Below are positions 1-8,133 of a DNA stretch of 38,971 nucleotides, one piece after another. Within the stretch, counting starts at the first letter, position 1. Each line of letters begins with the position of its first letter. Source of the stretch: an uncultured Flavihumibacter sp. (GTDB lineage Bacteria; Bacteroidota; Bacteroidia; Chitinophagales; Chitinophagaceae); NCBI GenBank assembly GCA_902168105.1, contig CABHOY010000007.1:1-38971 (forward strand). The letters run 5' to 3'. The position numbers and the translations under genes were made by a program. A model generated the notes under the pieces. That model had not been told where the DNA came from, ran no database searches, and saw nothing but the letters and a program-made list of their open reading frames with translations.

Positions 1-84
1 TGTTCCCCACCTCCTTAAGCCCTTTATATATTTTTACTGAATAAAATTAAGGCTCCGCATATATGACTACGCGTATAGCGCTAT

Positions 85-121
85 ACAAAAGAAAAAACCG
101 CCTCAATTATTATTGAGACGG
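85..121 (-). terminator. Rho-independent terminator of the Asp-box gene
   Basis: On the minus strand a 9-bp stem with one G-U pair (98-106 with 113-121, six-base loop) is followed by a run of T residues. It lies about 40 bases past the stop of the Asp-box gene and is the natural end of that transcript. Just beyond it, 73-86 is a perfect 14-bp palindrome, GTATAGCGCTATAC, of unknown meaning. The rest of the first 160 bases holds no gene. Confidence 0.8.
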
Positions 122-161
122 CTTCTTGTGTTGTAGGACAGGATTACTCTATAGGACAGAA

Positions 162-2792
162 TTAGAGTTTAATAAACTTGAATTTCTTTATATCTCCGGG
201 ACTGGTTTCTACCAGCATGATGTACATCCCACTGGCGAGGCGGTTGATAGACATGTTGATCGTTGTCTGTCCCTTAGGTACATCATACTGCTGGATGGAA
301 TATTGTCTGCCCAGCATATCCACCAGCAGGATCCTGTATTTAGCGGCTTCAGTAACGCCCTGTACATGCAGGTTGATAACGTCATGAGCCGGTACGGGAT
401 AAATGAACATATCCCTTGCGGTCAGCCTGACGGTATCTGAATAAGCAAAGGAGTTATCATCACTTACCAGTTTTAACCGGTAGTAAACATTGCCAAATTG
501 CGCTGCGAGGGCACGGAATTCAGCGTCTTCATATTTGTAATAAAAAGACCCGTTACTGTTCGTAGCCTGTTGTGTATTGATGAGGGAAAAGTCTTTATTG
601 TTTGTACTTCTCTCCAGCTCGTAATGCAACAATCCTTCTTCATTGCGTGTTCTCCATTCCAGGAATGCATTGCCTCTCTGTAGGTTACCAGTGAACGATG
701 TAAGGAACAGCAGTTGTGGCGACAGCAAATTGTCCAGTTTGTATTTTACTACACCCAGGTCTGACGTGGCGAAATAGATCTCTGCACGGTCTTCATAAAA
801 TTTGAAGTCCATATACCGGCTGGCCGGGATATAAGCCAGTGTTGCAGCAGAGACATTAGACCATTTAACACCTTTATTGGTGGAAAATGCAAGACGTGTA
901 TCCGTAAATAGCGTTGAATAGGAGGCTGCAATGATATGCCCGTTGACAACATTAGAATAGACTACTTTTCTAAGGTCGGTGGCAGCAAGTGCCAGTTTCC
1001 ATTCCTCACCGCCGTCTGTAGTCTGGAATATTCCCTGGGTAGTAGCAACAGCCATTGTTTTTTCATCGAACGGATTAGCATTCAGGTCGGTGATCATATC
1101 ATAACCATCGACCAGGTTGGCTAGTTCTCCTCCTGCTTTTTCTCCCCACGTTACACCACCATCCTGTGAAAGGTAAACCTTACTGCCTCCGGCGACGTAG
1201 ACGGTTTGTCCGTTGTTACCCTGAGGGACAAACGCAGCTGCTATTACACCATTAACGCTTATAGATGCAGCTATGGCTTCCGGTTGGTCCCGGTCACTGA
1301 AGTCAACTCTGAACAGGGTAGAGAAGGAATCATAAAAAGAATAAGAGACCCAGTAGCGGTCCTTATTATTAGGGTCCCGCTGAATGAAACTCAGATCGGT
1401 TGCAAACTGTTCGGATGGAAGTTTATTAAGTGTAGCCCCCATATCATCACTGTAATACAGCTCAGAAGAATTGGCAAATCCATCACTGGGTTTGAACAGG
1501 AACACACGACCTGGTACGGTGGTATCCGCAATGACGCGCATTTCGGGGATATTCACCATATCATAAGGCTGAAGATTGTAGGCAGTTGATTTTTTGGTAG
1601 TTTGATTCTTTGAAATATACCCACCCAAAATAGTGTAATACAACTGCTGCGAATTTCCATTGGCGCCTAGTGCCAGAGATGATGCTACGCAGAAAGGCAA
1701 TTTGATCTGCTTGAGCGTTTTCCCTCCGTCGGTGGAATATTGCGGCCAGGCATCTGAATATATTTGAATATCGTCACTGTTTTTTGGATTGACGACCAGC
1801 GATGTGCCATAGTGGTATACATCTGACCTGGGGTCGAAGGATGTGGACGTCCAATGTGCACCGCCGTCAGTACTTTTTAGTATTTCATTCTCGTCCGTCA
1901 TCCACATGTTCTTGTTATTACCAGGATCGTACACTATCCGGACGATATTGTTCAGCGTCTGATCGGTAAAGGTCACAGGGACCTTCTCAAAAGTTTTCCC
2001 GCTGTCCAGTGTATGGTAAAGGGCTTCAGGAAATTGACTAAAACTGATAAAGGTGCCAATGAATAATTCATTGTGATTTTTTGGATTAAACGCATAAGCC
2101 GAAAGAGGCCCTTTCCCTGCTAATTCTTCCCGCCAGTGCTTACCCTCGTCAGATGAAACGAATAGTCCGCCGTTGACGCCTTCGCTACCCAGGCTCCTGG
2201 CCATATAGATCTTTTTAGGATCGTCAGGATGGAAAAACGTATTGTTGATATGAACACTTTGGTTCTGATTACTATAGTAGATAGTAAATATCTTTTCACC
2301 GCCATCTTTGGTAAAGTAGACTTCCGTGTATGGAGTGAAGCCGTCCATGTACATGGTATTGATCACGGCAGTCATTCCTTCCGCGTCATAAATATCATAG
2401 GATTCTACCCAGGCGCCGAGAAATTGGTCGGGCGTAATATAGTGCCGGATCGTTTCTTTGGTTTCGAGGTCTACTATATACAGGCCGTCTTTGCTTATGT
2501 CAGGTGTTCTGGCAGAAAACGCAAAGGATTTGCCGCCGGGCAGCAGCTTAAAGTTCGAGATCCGCGAAGCGCTGTTTTCAAAGGAGTAGAAAATATCCCA
2601 TGTTTTGCCCCTGTCGTTGGAGATCATGATATGGTTGATCAGGCTGAGGGCATATAGTCTGTCCGGTACCGCCGGGTCGTTTGTAACGTCCCATAGCTTT
2701 CCATGGTCCGACGTCGCCTCATAGGATAACTGTTGAGCGTTGGCGGAATAGAACAGGAACAGTAAGAAGTTGTAGAGTAAAAATTTTCTCAT
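162..2792 (-). CDS. Secreted Asp-box (BNR/sortilin-like) beta-propeller protein with T9SS sorting tail
   Basis: The 876-aa protein starts with an export signal (MRKFLLYNFLLFLFYSANAQ). The frame stays open upstream, but this start places the signal peptide at the N-terminus. About ten Asp-box motifs of type SxDxGxxW run along it, for example SNDRGKTW, STDGGAHW, SQDGGVTW and TTDGGEEW. This pattern is known from sialidase-like and VPS10/sortilin-like propellers. After the propeller comes a fibronectin-like segment (EWRTRNEEGLLHYELERS) usual in type IX secreted proteins. The last ~80 residues fit a type A sorting domain (YPVPAHD, DMLGRQ, LASGMYIM, ending KKFKFIKL). The protein is therefore probably exported across the outer membrane and surface-attached or released. 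No sialidase catalytic residues were recognised, so the ligand is unknown and binding or scaffolding is as likely as catalysis. It lies 99 bases downstream of the TPR regulator on the same strand, so cotranscription is possible. Confidence 0.88.
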   Translation of the reverse strand: MRKFLLYNFLLFLFYSANAQQLSYEATSDHGKLWDVTNDPAVPDRLYALSLINHIMISNDRGKTWDIFYSFENSASRISNFKLLPGGKSFAFSARTPDISKDGLYIVDLETKETIRHYITPDQFLGAWVESYDIYDAEGMTAVINTMYMDGFTPYTEVYFTKDGGEKIFTIYYSNQNQSVHINNTFFHPDDPKKIYMARSLGSEGVNGGLFVSSDEGKHWREELAGKGPLSAYAFNPKNHNELFIGTFISFSQFPEALYHTLDSGKTFEKVPVTFTDQTLNNIVRIVYDPGNNKNMWMTDENEILKSTDGGAHWTSTSFDPRSDVYHYGTSLVVNPKNSDDIQIYSDAWPQYSTDGGKTLKQIKLPFCVASSLALGANGNSQQLYYTILGGYISKNQTTKKSTAYNLQPYDMVNIPEMRVIADTTVPGRVFLFKPSDGFANSSELYYSDDMGATLNKLPSEQFATDLSFIQRDPNNKDRYWVSYSFYDSFSTLFRVDFSDRDQPEAIAASISVNGVIAAAFVPQGNNGQTVYVAGGSKVYLSQDGGVTWGEKAGGELANLVDGYDMITDLNANPFDEKTMAVATTQGIFQTTDGGEEWKLALAATDLRKVVYSNVVNGHIIAASYSTLFTDTRLAFSTNKGVKWSNVSAATLAYIPASRYMDFKFYEDRAEIYFATSDLGVVKYKLDNLLSPQLLFLTSFTGNLQRGNAFLEWRTRNEEGLLHYELERSTNNKDFSLINTQQATNSNGSFYYKYEDAEFRALAAQFGNVYYRLKLVSDDNSFAYSDTVRLTARDMFIYPVPAHDVINLHVQGVTEAAKYRILLVDMLGRQYSIQQYDVPKGQTTINMSINRLASGMYIMLVETSPGDIKKFKFIKL

Positions 2793-2891
2793 GTATTTTG
2801 GTCGATTGGGTTCTTTGTGAAAGTACCCCGCTTCTCCCAAAACGCATATGTAATTAACAGGACAGGACCCGGACAAAATGTGACATCTGTC

Positions 2892-4544
2892 TTATAACCC
2901 CGACAAATACTCAAAAAGCGATGTATTATCAGCGAGTTGCATCTTTTTTGTGATGCGTTCCTTCCGTTTACGGCAACCTTCTGGTGTAATGTTTAACAAT
3001 GCGGCAATTTCTTTTGTATTCAGGTTCATATATATGTAAGACAGGAAACGAACATCGTTTGAGGTCAGATTTGCATGGTTCTGCCGGAGGGCGTTCAGGA
3101 ATCCCTGGTTCACTTCCTGGAAATGAGTACTGAAATCGTCCCATTCATTGTCAGTCCGCAGGTAACTTTTGAGTTGGGAAATATGTTTGACCAGGATGCC
3201 CTCCTTACTTAAATCAGGTATTTTGGAGAGGGCGGTGATGATCTCGTCTATCAGCTCATTTCTGCCCGAGAGGTACAGGGCTTTGGCGGACAGTTTCCTG
3301 TTTCGGATCTCGATCTCATTTTTCAACCTTTCTTGTTCCAGCAGGGCGGTGGTTTCTCTCTCCTTGAATTGTTCCTCGAGTAACAGTTTCTGGCTCTTCT
3401 CGTTCTCAAACTCCAATGCCATGATCTTATGGCTTCGTTCGGCAATGACTGCTTTCTGACGATTTTCCACCGCTTTGATGCGCATCAGCCAGATGAAAAA
3501 TGCGATGATGATAGCTATAAAGGCCAGGGCCGTATAAAGTAAGCGGCGTTGGCTGGTAAGCTGGGTTTCGTTCAGGGAAAGGGTATGTTTCGAATTCAGT
3601 AATTCGAATTTAAGTTTACTGTTTTCGAATTGCTGCCCGTTTTTGATGGTGTTGATGGAGTCTCTGAACCGCAACACGGAATCTTTGTCGGCCATTGCCA
3701 GGGCATAGGCGTGGTTCTTAAAGTGGATATCAGACAATGTCTGATGGATCTCTATCTTTTCTTCCAGGTTCGGCGAGCGGGCGAGGCCTTCATTGGCGTA
3801 GAAGATGGCTTGCTCGGGTTCATTCTTCTTTAGTTTGACAGATGCCAGCAGGATACTGAGTGAGATCTGTTCGTCCCTGTATCCGGAATCGCGGGCGGTA
3901 GCATATAATTTTGTGGCCTGCTGGTCGGCCTCTTCAATATTACCTTGCTGAAACTGGTTCTGGGCGTAGGCGTACCTGGCGCCTAACAATCTGCGGGTAT
4001 CGTCCTGGAGGTAGGAAGATGCCTCCCGGAGGTATTCCCTGGCTTTTTCCAGTTCGTGCATTTCGTTATGTACGATACCCAGGTTGGAAGCGTAGTTACC
4101 TATCCTGATCTTATCGTTTTTCTCTTTGGCGATATTGTAAGCTTTCAGGAAGTATTCTGTGGCTTTATCGAAGTTCTTCTCTTTAGAGTAGAGGATGGCG
4201 ATATTATTCAGGACTGTCATTTCCAGCGTAGCGTCCTTTTCCTCCATAGCAATGTTGTAGGCGATAAGAAAGTTCCTCAAAGCCTCTCCGTAATCCAGCA
4301 TGAAATAATAGGTCAGTCCGATATTGTTGGTTGACAGGAATAATTGTTTCTGCCAATGGTTTTCGGAAGACATGACCTGCGCTTCTGTGAGCAGGGTGAT
4401 GGCAGGAACGAATTTTTTTGCCAACATGGAGTCAATTCCCTTTTTTATGAGAGAATCACAATAAGGCTGACTGTTATTAGGATGAGCATACAGGCTGTTG
4501 AATAGCAGGCATCCGGTTATTAGCAAATATTTTAAATACTTCAT
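2892..4544 (-). CDS. Membrane-bound TPR regulator with C-terminal LuxR-like helix-turn-helix
   Basis: The 550-aa protein has a signal peptide (MKYLKYLLITGCLLFNSLYA), then about 280 residues of helical repeats of TPR type (ALRNFLIAYNIAMEEKD, ATEYFLKAYNIAKEKND, KAREYLREASSYLQD). One membrane helix lies at residues ~334-354, followed by a long charged coiled coil (~355-430). The C-terminal ~60 residues form a helix-turn-helix (LTSNDVRFLSYIYMNLNTKEIAALLNIT is the region at ~490-520; recognition helix near PEGCRKRKERI). This architecture is a known Bacteroidota sensor type: periplasmic TPRs, one helix and a cytoplasmic DNA-binding end. Without a phosphoacceptor domain the signal is probably protein-protein. 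The targets are unknown. The T9SS Asp-box gene directly downstream is an obvious candidate. The upstream region carries the unusual palindrome at 4665-4763. Confidence 0.85.
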   Translation of the reverse strand: MKYLKYLLITGCLLFNSLYAHPNNSQPYCDSLIKKGIDSMLAKKFVPAITLLTEAQVMSSENHWQKQLFLSTNNIGLTYYFMLDYGEALRNFLIAYNIAMEEKDATLEMTVLNNIAILYSKEKNFDKATEYFLKAYNIAKEKNDKIRIGNYASNLGIVHNEMHELEKAREYLREASSYLQDDTRRLLGARYAYAQNQFQQGNIEEADQQATKLYATARDSGYRDEQISLSILLASVKLKKNEPEQAIFYANEGLARSPNLEEKIEIHQTLSDIHFKNHAYALAMADKDSVLRFRDSINTIKNGQQFENSKLKFELLNSKHTLSLNETQLTSQRRLLYTALAFIAIIIAFFIWLMRIKAVENRQKAVIAERSHKIMALEFENEKSQKLLLEEQFKERETTALLEQERLKNEIEIRNRKLSAKALYLSGRNELIDEIITALSKIPDLSKEGILVKHISQLKSYLRTDNEWDDFSTHFQEVNQGFLNALRQNHANLTSNDVRFLSYIYMNLNTKEIAALLNITPEGCRKRKERITKKMQLADNTSLFEYLSGL

Positions 4545-4650
4545 TGATCCAGCGAATGACTAGGAATATAGATTTGGTTGGCGCCCTGCCGGTTGCAGGC
4601 GTGCTGAAAATAATAAAAAAATAATCAATGCCGGGAAGAAGATAAATAAG

Positions 4651-4683
4651 CTTGCATCCGGCTTGCATACAACTTGCATATAA
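4651..4683. repeat. Three phased 11-bp direct repeats beginning CTTGCAT
   Basis: CTTGCAT starts at 4651, 4662 and 4673, exactly 11 bases apart, followed by variable tetranucleotides (CCGG, ACAA, ATAA). The third and most of the second copy enter the left arm of the adjacent palindrome. The array lies about 107-140 bases upstream of the TPR regulator start. The helical phasing is what a cooperative protein-binding array would show, but no binder is known. Confidence 0.8.
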
Positions 4684-4763
4684 CGTTCATGATCTTCCGT
4701 TCATCTTCCGTTCGGAACGGAAGATGAACGGAAGATCATGAACGTTATATGCAAGTTGTATGC
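4665..4763. repeat. 99-nt near-perfect palindrome (49-bp arms, 1-nt spacer)
   Basis: Arm 4665-4713 is the exact reverse complement of 4715-4763, with the single base G at 4714 between them. The symmetry stops abruptly at 4664/4764. The inner part of each arm contains two adjacent copies of an 11-mer, ATCTTCCGTTC (4692-4702 and 4703-4713), so the left arm is essentially made of 11-base units. No T tract follows on either side, so it does not look like an ordinary terminator. It could be an operator, a DNA secondary-structure element, a mobile-element scar, or a fold-back assembly artefact. Confidence 0.95.
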
Positions 4764-4876
4764 TGGTTATATCCTGGCTAATTCACCCGTTATGGGTTGA
4801 TAATTTCTGGTTTTTTGCAGTTCATGCCGCGATTTCTATAGTGCAAGGTCCGGATTTTTGCAGTTCAGGGACATTG

Positions 4877-4909
4877 TTTGAAACTACCTTAAGATCTTCT
4901 TTACTTTTG
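4877..4909 (+). promoter_or_regulatory. Candidate Bacteroidota promoter in front of a gene relic
   Basis: TTTG at 4877-4880 and TACTTTTG at 4902-4909, separated by 21 bases, fit the known -33 (TTTG) and -7 (TAnnTTTG) elements of Bacteroidota. No intact gene follows; the decayed coding fragment at 5114-5315 is in the right orientation. The promoter was probably left behind when the gene decayed. Confidence 0.5.
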
Positions 4910-5113
4910 TACCTAGAATTGCGGATAACTGTATCTGGTTTACGATAAAACTAACCGGCATGAAACTGATCGTTCTAAAATAATTCAAGAAGGTGTAACG
5001 TTTATGCCGATAGAATGTTACAGCATACCTGTAGGATCCAATATGTTACCCGCTGGGCGACGGTGGTGTGATAGCATTAACGGTGCAATGAATAACAATT
5101 GGGGTGCTGTTAT

Positions 5114-5315
5114 TAGATCTATGGAGCGGTAGTTTTGCCGGTAAAAAGTTCAGGCTGGAGGTCGCAGTTAAGTACAGGCTATTGACCCAAAAGCTGAAAC
5201 CGAGGTATGGATGCGGGTGGATAAAATAAACAAGAAAATAGGCTTCCTCTATAATATCATCTTAAATAAAGAAGGACAATACCCTACTAGTTATGTTGAT
5301 TATATTTTATTATGA
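5114..5315 (+). pseudogene. Relic of a jelly-roll domain protein (S41-peptidase-like), frameshifted
   Basis: The stretch reads WSGSFAGKKFRLEVAVK in one frame up to about 5175 and then, after a frameshift, AIDPKAETEVWMRVDKINKK followed by IGFLYNI from 5178 to a stop at 5313-5315. The pattern of KxFR followed by a VWMRVDK and then a GF-NI stretch is typical of a beta-sandwich domain found beside S41 peptidase and erythromycin-esterase-like domains in Bacteroidota. The catalytic part is absent, there is no start codon in frame, and upstream sequence to 4909 shows stops in all frames. The family call is from remembered motifs and is tentative; the frameshift is seen directly. Confidence 0.5.
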
Positions 5316-5347
5316 ACCAGAAAATTCAAGCAAAAATAGATCAGTAT

Positions 5348-5394
5348 ATTAAATAGAAAAAGGATGGAGTTTCTCCATCCTTTTTCTATTTAAT
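5348..5394. terminator. Bidirectional terminator hairpin
   Basis: A perfect 22-bp stem (5348-5369 with 5373-5394) and a TTT loop contain an A-rich and a T-rich flank inside the stem, so it can work in both directions. It sits between the plus-strand relic and the 3' end of the minus-strand MFS gene. Confidence 0.85.
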
Positions 5395-5404
5395 GACCAT
5401 TTCA

Positions 5405-6682
5405 TCAATGCATTGGAACATCTGTCAGATCGCCTCCGGCGATCGCTTTCTTCAACTCAGGTCGCTCCTTCTTTTCACGGGTTAATACTTTATTAGTGAT
5501 GATGATGCTAAGTAGCATACATGCTGCGCCAATTAAAAAGTGTATACCGGGAAAATGGAATGGTGCTTTATCGGTAGTGAAATAGCTGAATGTGCTATTC
5601 ATGATCAGTGGGCCGATAATAGTAGTAAGGCTCATCAGACTGGTAAGCGCACCTTGCAGTTCTCCCTGTTGATTAGGTGGTACATGAACGGATATAACTG
5701 ATTGTAATGACGGACCGCAGATCCCGCCCAGGCAATAGGGGATCAGGAATGCGAACATCATCCAGCCCTGTGTTGCAAAAGCAAATAGTACCAGCCCTAT
5801 TGTGTAAAAGGAAAGACCGATGTATATACTTTTCTCGTTGCCGATCTTAGGAATGACAACCCTTGTGAGTCCGGCTTGTACAGCACCTACCAGCACACCT
5901 ACAACAGCGAGGGAAATACCTACCATCTTTTCGCTCCAGTTAAAGCGATAGATAGTAAAGAAATTCCAGTTACCCTGCACTGACTGGCTGCCCAGATATA
6001 TGAGGAAAAAGCTTATCGCCAATCCCCCGATCTCAGGATGTTTTGTCAGGAAGTTCAGTGAGCCAAAGGGATTAGCACGTTTCCAGTCGAATGGACGGCG
6101 GTTCTCTTTGCTCAGAGATTCAGGTAATAAGAAAAATCCATACAAACAGTTCAAGAGGCAAAGCACTGCGGCGGCATAGAAGGGCGCCCTGATACCCCAT
6201 GTGGCCAATAATGCACCGAGAGCAGGCCCGAGCACAAAACCTAATCCAAAAGCAGCCCCGATCATGCCGAAGTTCTTAGCCCTTGACGTCTCATCAGTAC
6301 TGACGTCAGCAATATAAGCTGTAGCTGTAGTAAAGCTTGCGCCTGTAATACCGGCAATAACACGTCCTACAAACAACCATCCGTATGTAGGGGCCAGTGC
6401 CAGAATGATATAGTCGATACCGAAACCCAACAGGGAAAACAATAAAATAGGACGGCGTCCAAATTTGTCACTCAGGTTTCCGATCACTGGTGCAAAAAAG
6501 AATTGCGTGATGGCAAAAACAGATAACAAATATGCGCCATAGGGACTGGCCTCATTAACCGGTATGTGCTTCAGCTGAGCGATCAGATCGGCCATTACAG
6601 GAATAATCAGGCCCCATCCCATTACGTCGATCAATAAAGTAATGAAAATAAAGCCGATTGCAGACTTCTTGGTTGTATGCAT
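5405..6682 (-). CDS. MFS drug exporter of the TCR/Tet type
   Basis: The 425-aa protein is an inner-membrane major facilitator with about 12 hydrophobic segments and the hallmark loop motif GNLSDKFGRRP at residues ~67-77. Further signatures of the tetracycline-antiporter branch (DHA1 group) are the N-terminal LLIDVMGWGLIIPVM, FVGRVIAGITGAS and GFVLGPALGALL. The family members exchange a drug-metal complex or other small molecule for protons. The length is close to that of TetA proteins, with a slightly longer C-terminal tail. Whether it confers tetracycline resistance cannot be told from sequence: many chromosomal Bacteroidota homologues have other or unknown substrates. It is divergent from an AraC regulator 508 bases away, which may control it. 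No tetR-type repressor is adjacent, unlike classical tet loci. Confidence 0.88.
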   Translation of the reverse strand: MHTTKKSAIGFIFITLLIDVMGWGLIIPVMADLIAQLKHIPVNEASPYGAYLLSVFAITQFFFAPVIGNLSDKFGRRPILLFSLLGFGIDYIILALAPTYGWLFVGRVIAGITGASFTTATAYIADVSTDETSRAKNFGMIGAAFGLGFVLGPALGALLATWGIRAPFYAAAVLCLLNCLYGFFLLPESLSKENRRPFDWKRANPFGSLNFLTKHPEIGGLAISFFLIYLGSQSVQGNWNFFTIYRFNWSEKMVGISLAVVGVLVGAVQAGLTRVVIPKIGNEKSIYIGLSFYTIGLVLFAFATQGWMMFAFLIPYCLGGICGPSLQSVISVHVPPNQQGELQGALTSLMSLTTIIGPLIMNSTFSYFTTDKAPFHFPGIHFLIGAACMLLSIIITNKVLTREKKERPELKKAIAGGDLTDVPMH

Positions 6683-7093
6683 AGAATTGAAATTGAAAAC
6701 TTATGAATTTGAATGATATGGCCTTTCGGCAGGATTATACACTAAAACAGATACAGCGATGTGGCATTTAATAAATTATGCATTCCGTATACTTATCTGC
6801 AACTTCTTACTAGCAATATTAATTTGATTGTTGTTGATCTGTATTTGCATGTGTAGCATTCGTGCCTGCAAACTTAGTGCGAATTACTTAATATGAAGGG
6901 AGGTAAATACGCCAAATTGCAGGGGGTGTTGCGTCAAACCGGATGATCCTTTCTGCGTTTTTCATAGTAACTATTTGATTTTTAGTGTGTAATAAATATG
7001 TTTATCAAGGTTAAAACAGTTATGGTTTCCTGCCGTAAAAGTAATCAGGGCGATAGGAGAGCGCAAGCCCTGGCAGGTAAAAGTGCTGAACAA

Positions 7094-7123
7094 ACCGGTG
7101 AAAACAGGGATTTTACCGGTGAA
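7094..7123. repeat. Two direct ACCGGTGAA repeats 21 bp apart, candidate AraC operator
   Basis: ACCGGTGAA occurs at 7094-7102 and 7115-7123, a period of exactly 21 bases or two helical turns. AraC-type proteins carry two helix-turn-helices and classically bind direct half-sites with this spacing. The pair lies about 70-100 bases ahead of the AraC gene in the divergent promoter region. ACCGGT itself is also palindromic. Binding is inferred. Confidence 0.45.
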
Positions 7124-7177
7124 GCGGTAAGCGTAAAACAGTTCCGTTTTTTACAATGCGGCCTTCGGCAATAGCTT

Positions 7178-7185
7178 TATATTTG
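7178..7185 (+). promoter_or_regulatory. -7-like box TATATTTG abutting the AraC start codon
   Basis: TATATTTG matches the TAnnTTTG consensus but ends only five bases before the ATG at 7191. If it is used, the mRNA would begin at or very near the start codon (leaderless). No clear -33 element is seen. Confidence 0.35.
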
Positions 7186-7190
7186 TATAG

Positions 7191-8006
7191 ATGATATTCA
7201 AAGAAATTCTTCCGGGCGCAAAACTTCAGCCTTATATCAAGTGCTTCTACTATTACGAATCTGATTCGGATAGCAGCTATGATGATTTGGTGTTCCCCAG
7301 CGGCACGATGGAGGTGATCTTTAATCTGGGCTCCGGTAACTGGCGGTCAAGATCAGACGACGCTTTTTACACGACTCCACCGATCGAGCTTTGGGGCCAG
7401 ATAACAAAGCCCTTGGCCATACAGTCCGTTGGACGGAATATCATGCTGGGTTTTAAATTCTACCCTCATTCTGCCGCTTACTTTTTTAACCAGCATATAT
7501 CAGAATTTAATGATCAGATAGTTGACGCCGCCGACGTATTAGGGCCGTCGCTAAGAACACTGCATAAAAAACTGCTGGATATTTCAGATCTGCGTGCAAG
7601 AGTAGGGTTGCTTGAATCCTATTTATGGGAGAAGCTGGCTGCATCAGAAAAGAAACACAATAAGATCAAATTTATAGGGGATATTGTTCATTACCTGAGA
7701 GATAACTATAGCGATGATAATATCATTTCTTTGTCTCGACGTCATAATATATCTACACGGTATCTGAACATGATGTTTTCGCAGTATACCGGTTTAGGCC
7801 CTAAATTATTCTATAAAATAAACAGGTTTCAGCATAGTCTGAACCTGATATCCCAGAAGGAGGAAAAGCTTACCAGCATAGCTTACAGTGCCGGATATTT
7901 TGACCAGGCACATTTTATTAAGGAGTTCAAGCTTTTTACCGGTGTTACCCCTAATACTTTTGCTAAACAGGCATCGGCAATCAACCAGGCATTGGCTGCC
8001 AGTTAG
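7191..8006 (+). CDS. AraC-family transcriptional regulator
   Basis: The 271-aa protein begins MIFKEILPGAKLQPYIKCFY, the usual opening of AraC proteins with a cupin-like N-terminal sensor domain (DUF6597 type), so this start is preferred although it sits almost on top of a promoter-like box. Residues ~165-262 form the double helix-turn-helix DNA-binding domain: IISLSRRHNISTRYLNMMF, then LTSIAYSAGYFDQAHFIKEF and the closing FTGVTPNTF, a close fit to the AraC signature. The effector is unknown. It is divergent from the MFS exporter and 127 bases ahead of the PEP-mutase-like gene on the same strand, so either or both may be targets. Confidence 0.92.
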   Translation: MIFKEILPGAKLQPYIKCFYYYESDSDSSYDDLVFPSGTMEVIFNLGSGNWRSRSDDAFYTTPPIELWGQITKPLAIQSVGRNIMLGFKFYPHSAAYFFNQHISEFNDQIVDAADVLGPSLRTLHKKLLDISDLRARVGLLESYLWEKLAASEKKHNKIKFIGDIVHYLRDNYSDDNIISLSRRHNISTRYLNMMFSQYTGLGPKLFYKINRFQHSLNLISQKEEKLTSIAYSAGYFDQAHFIKEFKLFTGVTPNTFAKQASAINQALAAS

Positions 8007-8023
8007 TTTTCCGTTTTATACAA

Positions 8024-8052
8024 TTTGTGGTGATCCGTTAGCAATAATTTTG
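8024..8052 (+). promoter_or_regulatory. Candidate promoter of the PEP-mutase-family gene
   Basis: TTTG (8024-8027) and TAATTTTG (8045-8052), 17 bases apart, resemble the -33/-7 elements of Bacteroidota. They lie 18 bases past the AraC stop and about 80 bases before the next start codon, suggesting that gene has its own promoter. Confidence 0.45.
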
Positions 8053-8133
8053 TGTAAAATCTATAGACATCGTTGTTGGGCGTTAAATACGTTCCGGCAT
8101 GATAACTTACTCAAGTTATTTTAAACAAAAATT

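Larger units (their letters stand above)
6683..7190. other. 508-base divergent intergenic region
   Basis: No gene is visible between the divergent MFS and AraC genes. The AraC-proximal third holds two copies of ACCGGTGAA and a -7-like box, listed separately. CAAACTTA at 6869-6876 could be a minus-strand -7 box (TAAGTTTG) for the MFS gene, but no -33 partner is at the proper distance and the leader would be about 180 bases, so I do not call it. The length and AT-rich composition suit a regulatory region. Confidence 0.5.

Noticed and set aside
4651..4763. A CRISPR array, because of repeated units and palindromy
   Set aside because: The repeats are 11 bp, in direct contact without spacers, and no cas gene is near.
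5405..6682. Calling the MFS gene tetA and a tetracycline resistance determinant
   Set aside because: Sequence shows the Tet branch only; substrate and resistance cannot be deduced and no tetR is beside it.
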